NCBI RefSeq assembly: GCF_014698305.1
Contig: NZ_JACJST010000002.1
Coordinates: 248,001-312,000 of the forward strand
Length of the DNA: 64,000 bases
Reading direction: 5' to 3'
From: Anabaena lutea FACHB-196
GTDB taxonomy: Bacteria > Cyanobacteriota > Cyanobacteriia > Cyanobacteriales > Nostocaceae
The first letter of the stretch is position 1. Each line of letters opens with the position of its first letter. Below the pieces are notes generated by a model. That model was not told where the DNA came from. It saw only the letters and a list, made by a program, of their open reading frames with translations, and ran no database searches. A program made the translations under genes and the position numbers. This document shows positions 1-7,884 of the stretch, in pieces.

Positions 1-119
1 TGCATCTCTCCGTGTCAAGGTGTAAAAAATAACTAACTTTTCCATTTTTGACAAAAAAAGCTTTATTCTCTCTCAACTAAACTCCCATCAATCAATGTGG
101 TATGAATGAGGTTTCAGCT

Positions 120-314
120 ATGACTCGAATTCTAGACGTTGTGCAAACAGCTTTAGCAACTGGTTATTTAACTGTAGAAGCAGAAAATCAACTTAGACAA
201 CTTTTAACTACCCAGTATGACTTGGAGGATTTTCATGCCTTCATGACTTTGCAGGAAGCTGCTATGATGGGTAAAATTAAGCAGGAATCACGAGAGAAGT
301 GTGGTATGAAGTAG
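120..314 (+). CDS. small conserved cyanobacterial protein, function unknown
   Basis: Short soluble protein of 64 residues with no signal peptide or membrane segment. An in-frame ATG lies at 102, but a GAGGT Shine-Dalgarno-like stretch sits 7 bases before the ATG at 120, so I chose 120. The core (TALATGYLTVEAENQLRQL, then LEDFHAFMTLQEAAMMGKIKQESRE) is helical and resembles a family of roughly 65-residue proteins that I remember as multi-copy in filamentous cyanobacteria. I know no function for it. It stands alone, convergent with the next gene. The reading is supported by the ribosome binding site and an amphipathic, non-random composition. Confidence 0.6.
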   Translation: MTRILDVVQTALATGYLTVEAENQLRQLLTTQYDLEDFHAFMTLQEAAMMGKIKQESREKCGMK

Positions 315-333
315 GATCAATTAATTGATCAGT

Positions 334-996
334 TTATCGGCGTGAGCCTTCATTTTCATCCTCAAAGTCGTCGTCTTCAAAGAAATCCCAATCATCATCA
401 TCTGATTGATTAGTAGTTGATGGTTGATATGGAGGGATAATTACTCGGTAATCAGCATCATAAATAGATTCAGTTTTTCCCACACCAGTATTTTTTGGTT
501 CTTGAGCATTGTATGAGTAAACTGACCCAGGTTGAGAAGCAGTTCTAGGTGCTTGCTGGGGTTCGGAGGTTTTGGAACTGCCTGTTTGTGGTTGTTCTTC
601 AAAATCCCAATCATCATCAGTAGGCTTTGGCTCCCAATCATCAAATTCCTGGCTGGTAGTGTAATCAGGTTTATTAGTAGGGGATGGTGGACTGCTAGGA
701 GAAGGTGTAGATTCTTTTCTGGGAGTTGTCCTCACTCGTTGTGAATTTACAGGTGATTGGGAAGAAGTTCTTTCTGGTGGTTGAGCAAAATAATTAGTAA
801 ATTTCAATAAAGTGGCAATTAATATAGATGTGAAAGCACCGGTGGCAATGCTCAAGAAAATCCACAAAGCTAATGGTAATGCTTGAGTCCGCATCCCCAA
901 AAATACCAATGGGAGGGCTGGCGACAGATTTTGGACTAACAACAGCATCAGTCCTCCCAGCACAGCTACCAACAGAATTAAGCGAATTACAGCCAT
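334..996 (-). CDS. LapA-like (DUF1049-type) membrane protein with long acidic tail
   Basis: The N-terminus holds two hydrophobic segments (about residues 5-27 and 40-62, numbered from the ATG at 996) separated by a short loop (QNLSPALPLVFLGMRTQALPLAL), the layout of LapA/DUF1049 proteins. The remaining 150 residues are a soluble, Pro/Ser/Thr-rich and then very acidic tail ending in runs of Asp (DDDDWDFFEDDD). The ORF stays open upstream to 1035, but those 13 residues are read from a dispersed AACCGCGAAGACGCGAAGG-type repeat, so the start at 996 is preferred. Family members are inner-membrane proteins of poorly defined role. The low-complexity tail is probably lineage-specific. Confidence 0.6.
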   Translation of the reverse strand: MAVIRLILLVAVLGGLMLLLVQNLSPALPLVFLGMRTQALPLALWIFLSIATGAFTSILIATLLKFTNYFAQPPERTSSQSPVNSQRVRTTPRKESTPSPSSPPSPTNKPDYTTSQEFDDWEPKPTDDDWDFEEQPQTGSSKTSEPQQAPRTASQPGSVYSYNAQEPKNTGVGKTESIYDADYRVIIPPYQPSTTNQSDDDDWDFFEDDDFEDENEGSRR

Positions 997-1008
997 AAGA
1001 AAGTGCAA

Positions 1009-1092
1009 AATGAACCGCGAAGACGCGAAGGACACGAAGAAAGAGAGAAAGAAGAGATCAAAAGATTCGGCGCAGTGTCTCGTAGAGAAGCG
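1009..1092. repeat. dispersed repeat cluster (CGCGAAGGACACGAAG type plus GTCTCGTAGAGAAG)
   Basis: Two repeat motifs lie back to back. The first (1009-1048) is a purine-rich GAA/GACGCGAAGG repeat, also seen in related form at 5107-5153, inside mnmE at 37858-37887 and around the coxA-coxC gap. The second (about 1079-1092, GTCTCGTAGAGAAG) recurs exactly near 4462-4476. Both look like dispersed intergenic elements of filamentous cyanobacteria. Confidence 0.6.
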
Positions 1093-1164
1093 AATGTCAA
1101 GTTTTGATGATTAAAGAGATACTCCTGAACTGCATTTAACCCCTTTTAACAGTTATCAGTAAAC

Positions 1165-1198
1165 AGTGATAACTGATAACTGATAACTGATAACTGAT
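1165..1198. repeat. STRR heptamer array, unit AACTGAT
   Basis: Four to five tandem copies of the 7-mer AACTGAT end exactly at the ubiX stop codon. Heptameric short tandem repeats of this type are characteristic of heterocystous cyanobacteria. Confidence 0.85.
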
Positions 1199-1819
1199 TT
1201 AACGATGACCTTGCCAGCGTTGGATGGGAATACAGTCAATATCCAGTTGATCTAAGGCACGGGCTACCACAAAATCAACTAAATCTTCAATGGTTTGGGG
1301 ATTGTGATACCAGGCAGGAATAGCGGGGACGACTCTCACTCCTGTTTCTGCTAAGGTTGTTAAGTTCCGCAGGTGAATCAAGCTAAAAGGAGTTTCTCTG
1401 GGAACAATAACTAGTTTGCGTCCTTCTTTAATCTGGACATCCGCAGCCCGTTCTAGTAAATCGGAACTCAAGCCAACTGCCAGTTTTGCTACTGTACTCA
1501 TGCTGCATGGTATGATGATCATCCCTAAAGTCCGAAAGGAACCGCTGGCAATACCAGCCCCAACATCACTCCAAGGATGACAACGCAGTTTACCTGATAG
1601 TGGCACTCCGGCTTGTTCTCGCCAAAATTGCTCTTGTCCTTCGGGGTCTGCTGGCATTCGGGTTTCTTGTTCTGCTTGCCAAACCATGTAAGTTGATTTG
1701 GAAGCAACTAGTTCAATCTTATACTCTGCTTCCAGAAGAAATTTAAGAGCGCGAATGGCGTAAATCAGACCTGATGCACCGGATACGCCCAAAATTAAAG
1801 GCTTTGTGTCATTTGGCAC
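1199..1819 (-). CDS. ubiX: UbiX-family flavin prenyltransferase
   Basis: Flavoprotein of 206 residues that makes prenylated FMN, the cofactor of UbiD-type decarboxylases; in cyanobacteria it presumably serves plastoquinone or related quinone biosynthesis. Family hallmarks seen: N-terminal FMN-binding LGVSGASG (about residues 10-17), the serine-rich PCSMSTVAKLAVGLSSDLLERAADV segment in the middle, and the VPRETPFSLIHLRNL motif that lines the prenyl/phosphate site. Length fits the family. It lies 17 bases downstream of the RNase II/R-type gene on the same strand, so the two are probably co-transcribed. No defect seen. Confidence 0.93.
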   Translation of the reverse strand: MPNDTKPLILGVSGASGLIYAIRALKFLLEAEYKIELVASKSTYMVWQAEQETRMPADPEGQEQFWREQAGVPLSGKLRCHPWSDVGAGIASGSFRTLGMIIIPCSMSTVAKLAVGLSSDLLERAADVQIKEGRKLVIVPRETPFSLIHLRNLTTLAETGVRVVPAIPAWYHNPQTIEDLVDFVVARALDQLDIDCIPIQRWQGHR

Positions 1820-1836
1820 GCTATTATCCAGAATAT

Positions 1837-4191
1837 TTACTCATCATCAGCATAGGGATCTAAGTCAAGAGATTCAAGGTCATTTTGTAAGTAAATGTCT
1901 GATATATCTTGATTGACTGCACCAATTCCCAAATTTTTGGCTACACCATCAACACCAACAGTGACTAAATCAATTTGCTGACGGTAGTAATCGACACTCT
2001 TTACTTGTACAGCAACGCGATCGCCTAATCTATAGGAAGCGCGATTTTTACGCCCAAATAGAGCCTGCTGTCTAGCACGATATTCGTACCAATCATCTTT
2101 GAGTGAACTGACGTGTACTAGTCCTTCTACCCGCAACGGTGTACCTAGCTGGGAACCAATTTCTAATTCTGCGGCTGGGACTTCGATTTCTACAAAGAAT
2201 CCATAAGATTGAACACCTGTGATCACGCCGGGAAAAACTTGACCAATTCGCTGTTTCATGAGTTGGGCTTTTTGCAGTCCAGCTAAATCAGCTTCGGCTT
2301 CTTGGACTTCTTTTTCTCTGTCATTAATCTGGACAAGTACTCTGGTTAAATCACTTTGGAGTTCTTGTTGTAACTCTGGAGGGAGAACGTTCCAGTTAAT
2401 TTCCGCATGACTGGAGGAGTGACGCAGGTTCACACGCTCTTTCACACGGGTATTGCGGCGATCGCGTCCGTATTCTAGTAGTGAATGGTATACCCTTTGC
2501 ATGAGTAAATCTGGGTAGCGCCGCAGGGGAGAGCTAAAGTGAAGATACTGTGTTAGAGCCAAACCAAAGTGAGAACCTTTAGTTGTGCTGTACACAGATG
2601 GCTTGAGGGTATCTTGCAACAAATAGGTAAGAACTTGCTCAGATGGTGATTCCGCAAAAGCACTAGTTAGGTGTTGGTAATCTAAGGGTTGGATATCCGC
2701 ATCTGGATCTAAAGTTAACTCTACACCTAAATTAATCGCTAGTTTCAGCATTTCCTGAACATCTTCAGTATCAGGTGTGCCTTGGACTCGCCAAATAGCA
2801 GGAACTCCCAAAGCGCTGAGGTGATCTGCGACCAGTTGATTTACTAATAGCACCAACTCGGTTAAGAGCGATCGCACAGGTAAATCATTAACTACCACAG
2901 CCCCCATCACGCCCTCATCATAGTAGGGATTTTGACTGGGTGGGAGATTCAACTGCAAGCTACCACGAGCTAATCGCGCTTGTTTGGCTGCTTGTGCCAA
3001 ACTTTCTAAGTCCTGTAATATCTCGATACTCTCAGCAGCTACTTTTGTTGATTTACCTGTAAGAATCGCTTCTGCTTGTTGTTTACTTACAGCCTTGTCT
3101 ACATTGATCACACTAGGTTGAATTTCCCAGTCCAACACTTCTCCCGATTGGGGATGAATTGTGATCACAAAGGATAAGGCCAAGCGATCGCTACCGGGTG
3201 ATAAAGAACAGCGTTCGGCTACCGCATCTGGTAACATCGGCAGAATTAATTCTCCCAGATACACTGACTTTCCGCGCTTGAGCGCCTCTCGATCTAAAGG
3301 TTCATCAGGTTGGATGTAGTGGGAAAGATCCGTAATATGAACAATTAATCGCCAAGGTTTGTTTGGTATTTTTTCCAAACTAAAAGCATTTTCTACTACA
3401 CGGTCATCACCATTTACCCCTTCAATGGTCAGAGTAAACAAATTACGTAAATCTACCCGATTTTTTAAATCTGCTTTGAGAAGCTTTTTAGGTAATTTAG
3501 CGGCTACATCGAGGACATTATCTGGAAAATTACGTGATAAATCATGCTTACAAGTTACTAAATCTATATCAGCCGCAGCTTCAGCATCACTACCGAGAAT
3601 TTGCACCACTCGACCCAAGGGGGGATACTGAGCTAGGGGGTAACGGAGGACTTCTACATGGGCTAAGTGATCGAGGGCTTGATCTAATTTCATGCCGTTT
3701 GTGAGCAGTTTCAATTCAAACAGCAAACGATCATCCAAGGGGACAGCCCGAAAACCGCCTTCTACTTGCTTAATTCGTGCCAGCAAAGTGTGATTTGAAC
3801 GCTCCAGAATCAGCTTCACTTCACCTTCAGGTGAACGACGGCGACTACCTTCCTTGAGAACTCTGACCAAAACGCGATCGCCATTCCAGGCATTACTCAA
3901 ATGGCTTTCCCGGATGTAAATATCCTCAGATCCTTCCACATCTTGAATCGCAAAGCAAAATCCCTTACTAGAGCAACGGAGTTTTGCTTCAATTAACCCC
4001 TCTTCTGTCACCCGGCGGTATTTACCCCGTTCCTTCACCAACAGCCCTACTTTTTCCAGCACCTCCAAAGCAATGTGAAGTTTTTCTAGACTCTCTTCAT
4101 CCTCACAACCGAGTTTCTTTTCCAAGACTTTACGAGCTACCAATTTATCATCGGTGAAATTGGCAAGGAGTGTAGCGATTGAAAATTCCAT
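1837..4191 (-). CDS. RNase II/R-family (RNB domain) protein
   Basis: A 784-residue protein with the RNase R layout: N-terminal winged-helix-like region (1-65), cold-shock/OB segments (about 70-210), RNB domain (about 245-590) and a C-terminal S1 domain (about 650-755, GVITGVQSYGFFVEIE). RNB signatures are clear: DLSHYIQPDEPLDREALKRG, LPMLPDAVAERCSLSPGSDR and HFSSPLRRYPDLLMQRV. The expected Asp cluster that binds catalytic magnesium (TID...DxDDA in E. coli RNase II) reads TIEGVNGDDRVVENA at residues 255-269, so most of these acidic ligands are changed. It may be a divergent exonuclease or an RNA-binding relative. Promoter-distal partner is ubiX. The usual rpmG-rpsR neighbours of cyanobacterial rnr are absent. 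Confidence 0.85.
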   Translation of the reverse strand: MEFSIATLLANFTDDKLVARKVLEKKLGCEDEESLEKLHIALEVLEKVGLLVKERGKYRRVTEEGLIEAKLRCSSKGFCFAIQDVEGSEDIYIRESHLSNAWNGDRVLVRVLKEGSRRRSPEGEVKLILERSNHTLLARIKQVEGGFRAVPLDDRLLFELKLLTNGMKLDQALDHLAHVEVLRYPLAQYPPLGRVVQILGSDAEAAADIDLVTCKHDLSRNFPDNVLDVAAKLPKKLLKADLKNRVDLRNLFTLTIEGVNGDDRVVENAFSLEKIPNKPWRLIVHITDLSHYIQPDEPLDREALKRGKSVYLGELILPMLPDAVAERCSLSPGSDRLALSFVITIHPQSGEVLDWEIQPSVINVDKAVSKQQAEAILTGKSTKVAAESIEILQDLESLAQAAKQARLARGSLQLNLPPSQNPYYDEGVMGAVVVNDLPVRSLLTELVLLVNQLVADHLSALGVPAIWRVQGTPDTEDVQEMLKLAINLGVELTLDPDADIQPLDYQHLTSAFAESPSEQVLTYLLQDTLKPSVYSTTKGSHFGLALTQYLHFSSPLRRYPDLLMQRVYHSLLEYGRDRRNTRVKERVNLRHSSSHAEINWNVLPPELQQELQSDLTRVLVQINDREKEVQEAEADLAGLQKAQLMKQRIGQVFPGVITGVQSYGFFVEIEVPAAELEIGSQLGTPLRVEGLVHVSSLKDDWYEYRARQQALFGRKNRASYRLGDRVAVQVKSVDYYRQQIDLVTVGVDGVAKNLGIGAVNQDISDIYLQNDLESLDLDPYADDE

Positions 4192-4230
4192 GCAGTGAAC
4201 CGACCTTTGGTCAAAACATCATTTTTTGAA

Positions 4231-4358
4231 GACACTTACGTGCGGAGGTTCCCCCCCGTTGATCAGCCAGCACTGTGGGTTTCCCGACTTGAGGAGCCAC
4301 TACATTGCTCTGGTCTAGAGAGTTGTAGCAAGCGGCCTGTGACTGGCGTTAAAGTGTC
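4231..4358. ncRNA. compact structured RNA candidate upstream of the RNase gene
   Basis: A 128-base stretch closed by a perfect 7-bp terminal helix (GACACTT 4231-4237 with AAGTGTC 4352-4358). Nested inside are: a hairpin at 4243-4258 (CGGAGG/CCCCCG, one mismatch), an 8-bp helix with one bulge (GCCAGCAC 4266-4273 with 4339-4347), a short GGG-TTT-CCC hairpin (4277-4285) and a two-part hairpin (CTACA 4300-4304 with TGTAG 4324-4328, CTCT 4308-4311 with AGAG 4317-4320). Strand is not settled: it could be a leader of the RNase gene (minus) or an independent RNA (plus). The look recalls HEARO/IscB-type omega RNA, which has ORF-less copies in cyanobacteria, but no IscB gene is near and I could not align it. 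Confidence 0.5.
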
Positions 4359-5341
4359 TGTTGTTTAATCTGGTTCTTCCCTGTATACCCTCACGAATTA
4401 CAGAAGACATTTGCTACAAACGAATTATCTGTACTCCTGCGGAGAAGCAAGCTATGCGTAGCGTCTCGTAGAGAAGGCAAGGCTACCGAAGATCCTCTCA
4501 GAGTAAACCTCTGCTCGGACTTCTCACTGCACGACACTCTCAGAATCCGTCTGGTTTAAACTTTCTTTACCTAAGCAATCTTACAAAGCACTCCTGACAC
4601 TCAATTTTGCTCCACCAGGTAATTACGCTATGGATTTTTGAGAGGATTGGTTTAGAGAACTCTCTATAATACCCAAAAAGCTTATACCTGCGGGAAACAC
4701 AAGTGTTTGATTGTCTAGATTAAAGGTAATTTTCCACCATAAGAATCTGAATTTTAACTAGGAGAAACTGCCGATCAACCCAATTTTCCCATATGTAGAA
4801 TCGGTAACAATTAGGTAAGCAGCTTAACAAGCCGTGAGGGCGAACCTTATCCTTATCATTGTAGATTTAGAGCGCACTTCCAGAAAATACTTTTAGATAT
4901 CGAATTGGGTAATTAGTATAGCATTGAAAGGAAGAACACCCTAAGTTACTCAACAGTAGCCAAAAAGTATCGGCTCAAAAACCGGCTGCTGCTACAATCG
5001 TGACACATGATCATACCGCAAAAAGTACCCTGAAGTCCCAGGAGGAACACTAAAATTAAAGTGACTCCTGACCAGAGTTTTAAATGCATTGAAAAGATGT
5101 GACCTGTGTACACAGAAGACATCACGAAGGACGCAAAGAGAGAGAGACACGGGAACACGGGGACAGAAATTTGACTCCGATTGTAACCCCGCCCAATTTC
5201 AAGCGTCTAAATCGAAGATTCACACGGGGTTTTATACCCCTGGAACTTTCGTTCCTGACACGGGGCATCAGATGCATCAAACCCTCCGCGTCATCTTCGA
5301 TCAACCGAGTAATTAAACAGATTTAGATTGGTGGCACTATT
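4359..5341. other. long intergenic region with repeats, no gene recognised
   Basis: About 980 bases. It contains the repeat GCGTAGCGTCTCGTAGAGAAGG near 4456-4477 and a purine-rich GAAGGACGCAAAGAGAGAGA repeat at 5107-5153. Short ORFs on both strands (for example 4946-5158 minus) lack ribosome binding sites and run through repeats. No tRNA-like or protein-coding signal was found. Confidence 0.6.
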
Positions 5342-6130
5342 ATGTTGGCTCAATTCCAGAGCTTGTATCCTAACGGCAGTATTATCTCGGAATTAGTACA
5401 AATTTTTCAAGGAAAATATATCGTCCGAGTCACTGTACAAATTGAAGGCATCACCCGCTCCACTGGTATGGCAGGAGCAGAAACCGTAGAAGCAGCTGAA
5501 GACCAAGCCATAAACAGGGCGCTCATGGTCTTGGGAATCACTAATGCAACTGAGGGAAAAGGTACATTTACCCCAAAACCAATTTCCTCTGTGCAGGTAA
5601 ATCCCTCTTTAAATCCCTCAACTGTCCCACCTGAGTCTGGCCAAACCCCTCAGGATGTTGTCAGTAATCAATGGTCAACAGTCAACAATATAGAAAAATC
5701 TACACCTGATACCTACAACCAAGTGTTAGGTCAAAGTTTTCCAGAACATACTGCTAGAGAACAACAACTTGATCCCCCAGGGGAAAGCTTAAAGATATTA
5801 TCAGATCAAGAATCTGACCATTACCCCTTACCAGGAATGACTCCTAGTAATGTCACACCATTTACCCCACGCAGTTATTCTCCTCCAGAAGATGTTGGTG
5901 TGCAGTTAGGTATAGGAACAAGAAAGAGAAAAAATGAACCAGTTAATTTATCTGATGTCATTGCCCAAACAGATGTCCAAATAGAGCGTTTAGGCTGGAC
6001 TAAAGAACAAGGAAGGGAATTTCTCAAAAAAACCTACGGGAAGCTAGGGCGCTCTTTACTCAGTGAAGAAGAGTTGCTAGATTTTCTTAACTACCTCAAA
6101 TCTCAACCAGACCCTATAGCTGGGTTTTAG
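5342..6130 (+). CDS. conserved cyanobacterial protein with annealing-protein-like ends
   Basis: A soluble 262-residue protein. The N-terminal 75 residues (FQGKYIVRVTVQIEG, then ETVEAAEDQAINRALMVLGI) have the beta-strand then ETxxxAxxRALxxLG helix pattern of Rad52/ERF-like single-strand annealing proteins; a double-stranded RNA-binding fold is an alternative. The middle (80-195) is Pro/Ser/Gln-rich and probably disordered. The C-terminus (about 205-255, RLGWTKEQGREFLKKTYGK then LSEEELLDFLNYLKS) matches the small helical tail often found on phage recombination and DNA-repair proteins. So a role in DNA recombination or repair is inferred, not shown. It is monocistronic and convergent with clpP. 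Confidence 0.6.
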   Translation: MLAQFQSLYPNGSIISELVQIFQGKYIVRVTVQIEGITRSTGMAGAETVEAAEDQAINRALMVLGITNATEGKGTFTPKPISSVQVNPSLNPSTVPPESGQTPQDVVSNQWSTVNNIEKSTPDTYNQVLGQSFPEHTAREQQLDPPGESLKILSDQESDHYPLPGMTPSNVTPFTPRSYSPPEDVGVQLGIGTRKRKNEPVNLSDVIAQTDVQIERLGWTKEQGREFLKKTYGKLGRSLLSEEELLDFLNYLKSQPDPIAGF

Positions 6131-6218
6131 AGAGTGCCGAGTCATGAGTTCTGAGTAATGAGTTGTGAGGAAAATTTACCCAAAACTCAGCACTCGGTAC
6201 TCAGTACTCGGTACTCTC
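6131..6218. repeat. heptameric repeats between convergent genes
   Basis: The gap holds degenerate ACTCAGT/ACTCGGT 7-mers (6184-6216) and a partly complementary GAGTCATGAGTTCTGAGTAATGAG stretch at 6142-6165, so the transcript can fold into a long imperfect hairpin that may end both convergent transcripts. Confidence 0.6.
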
Positions 6219-6851
6219 TTACACTACAGCCATTGGACGACTACCCGCAGCGTGACGGTCAATCACTTGGTCAATTAAGCCATATTCCTTGGCTTCTTCA
6301 GGAGACATGAAGAAGTCACGTTCAGTATCTTCAGCAATACGCTCAATTGGCTGACCTGTGTGATCAGCTAAATAATCATTTAGCCTTTTCTTGTGGTATA
6401 AAATTTCCCGCGCCTGAATTTCAATATCAGTCGCTTGTCCTTGAGCGCCACCTAGAGGTTGATGAATCATAATCCGCGAATGGGGTAGACTCATTCGCTT
6501 ACCTTTAGCACCAGCACTGAGGAGGAAAGCGCCCATACTAGCCGCTAGTCCAGTACAAATAGTACAGACATCGGGGCGGATATGCTTCATGGTGTCAAAA
6601 ATCCCCATCCCCGCCGTAACCGAACCACCGGGAGAATTGATGTACATATAAATGTCTTTCTCCGAGTCTTCAGCATCTAAAAACAGTAATTGGGCAACAA
6701 TCAAGTTAGCAAGACTGCTATCAACCTGTTGTCCCAAAAAGATGATGCGCTCACGTAACAGCCGTGAGTAGATATCGAAGGCGCGTTCGCCTCGACCCGA
6801 TTGTTCAATAACGATAGGAATCATGGACAGGTGCTTGTAGCTATTTTCCAT
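6219..6851 (-). CDS. clpP: ATP-dependent Clp protease proteolytic subunit
   Basis: Serine peptidase subunit of the Clp protease, 210 residues. The catalytic triad is intact: Ser105 in [14 protein letters not shown], His130 in [14 protein letters not shown] and Asp179 in ERDFFM, with the same spacing as E. coli Clp[24 protein letters not shown] begins at residue 10, so the ATG there (6824) is an alternative start; neither has a clear Shine-Dalgarno sequence. It is not followed by clpR, unlike the clpP-clpR pairs known in cyanobacteria, so it is a single-gene ClpP, probably the ClpP1 type. A fully active subunit is predicted. Confidence 0.95.
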   Translation of the reverse strand: MENSYKHLSMIPIVIEQSGRGERAFDIYSRLLRERIIFLGQQVDSSLANLIVAQLLFLDAEDSEKDIYMYINSPGGSVTAGMGIFDTMKHIRPDVCTICTGLAASMGAFLLSAGAKGKRMSLPHSRIMIHQPLGGAQGQATDIEIQAREILYHKKRLNDYLADHTGQPIERIAEDTERDFFMSPEEAKEYGLIDQVIDRHAAGSRPMAVV

Positions 6852-7343
6852 TTATTCTATCGATGTCAATGGCTGATTGTGTTTAGACAGGCAAATGAAT
6901 ATTGAGAAAAATCTTGAGAACTAGAGAATATCAGTGTTTATTTCTCCATAATTCAGTTCTGAACAAGCAGATTCATCACACCAAACTATCTAAAATCTAA
7001 AATCTAAAATTCTTTAACGGACACTTTTTTAGTGCGACAAGCGTCTAAGTGGCTATGGTCATCTGAAAAGAGGGCTGAATAACAGGAAGATTAACTCCTA
7101 TTCTGCCTCTTCTGCCCTTAGCTACCTCTTACCCTACACCTCTAGCTTGCCTTTATTGGAAAAATGTAGATTTCGATGACTCGAAATTATTTTTCAGGTA
7201 TTAGTAACTTTTTTCACATTTTTCAAACTTGTTCTGGTTAATTATCCGGACATATTCGTCAAATCTGGTAAATCGAGAATATGAGGTGTATTTAGAATAA
7301 CTAGTCTTACTTGAAATGCTATCAATTAAGAGAGAGAAGTAAT
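6852..7343. other. intergenic region between clpP and the small ORF
   Basis: AT-rich. It contains an ATCTAAA/ATCTAAAATC tandem stretch (about 6988-7010) and, near its end, the TCCGGA hexamer described separately. I saw no RNA gene or convincing ORF on either strand. Confidence 0.5.
7245..7250 (+). promoter_or_regulatory. TCCGGA hexamer, possible DIF-type -35 element
   Basis: TCCGGA is the conserved -35-like motif reported for DIF+ promoters, active in differentiating cells of heterocystous cyanobacteria (for example nsiR1). Here it lies about 95 bases before a tiny ORF at 7344. The -10 region 18 bases downstream (TAAATC) is weak, so this is a lead only. Confidence 0.3.
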
Positions 7344-7499
7344 ATGCTGGAAAGACTTATACAAGCTGCTTTGATTACCTTTTTACTGCACCTGACAGCC
7401 GGACTCAATACTAGTACTCGAATTCCTGCTAAGGGTGTATCACCGATGTCTGAAATACCAGCGTCAGTCATCGGTTCCACAATTCACTTTTGGAAATAA
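7344..7499 (+). CDS. possible small secreted or membrane peptide
   Basis: A 51-residue ORF starting MLERLIQAALITFLLHLTAG: a short charged start, a hydrophobic core of about 15 residues and then a polar tail (TSTRIPAKGVSPMSEIPAS). This resembles a signal or anchor sequence. A purine-rich AGAGAGAAGT stretch precedes the ATG at 7344; the frame also extends up to an ATG at 7311 without a ribosome binding site. I do not recognise the sequence, and it lacks the RGSGR motif of PatS/PatX-type heterocyst inhibitors. Upstream is a TCCGGA motif. Coding status is uncertain. Confidence 0.3.
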   Translation: MLERLIQAALITFLLHLTAGLNTSTRIPAKGVSPMSEIPASVIGSTIHFWK

Positions 7500-7884
7500 G
7501 CTCATCAACTTTTAAATTGCATATCTCAGAAAAACTCTTGTGGTGTGGGCATCTTGCCCACCCTAATTATGCAAGTTAAATGTCCAACGGCTTAATAAAA
7601 CTTCATCAATTGCCTGGGGATCGGTAAGATTATTCTGCGTTGTCTGTTCTCTCTTTTCCTCACTAAGTAGGTGGGCGTTAAAAAATATAAGATAGACCTA
7701 ATTCTCTTTCCCATAATACGTAAGGGGGAGTCAAAGCCTGTCTCCTTGTAGAGGAGAGATTTACCAGAAAGGTTTTATATTTAATTGTGCCTAGCTACTT
7801 AGCAATGTAACGTTTGGTAATTAGGCGAAAATAATATTAAAAAGGTAGACTGAGCAAAAAAAGTAATTACCTGCTCTTACCCTG
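7500..7884. other. intergenic region with a palindromic repeat
   Basis: Contains the perfect hairpin GTGGGCA-TCT-TGCCCAC (7545-7561), a dispersed element with a relative at 13750-13764, and an AAGTAGGTGGGCGTTAAAAAA stretch (7665-7684) related to the 41-base repeat at 23388 and 47077. No gene recognised. Confidence 0.55.

Noticed and set aside
4946-5158. Minus-strand ORF with a hydrophobic segment (MHLKLWSGVTLILVFLLGLQ)
   Set aside because: No Shine-Dalgarno sequence; the 5' part is repeat DNA; it does not match the small photosystem or cytochrome b6f subunits I compared (PsbI, PsbM, PetG, PetL, PetM, PetN).
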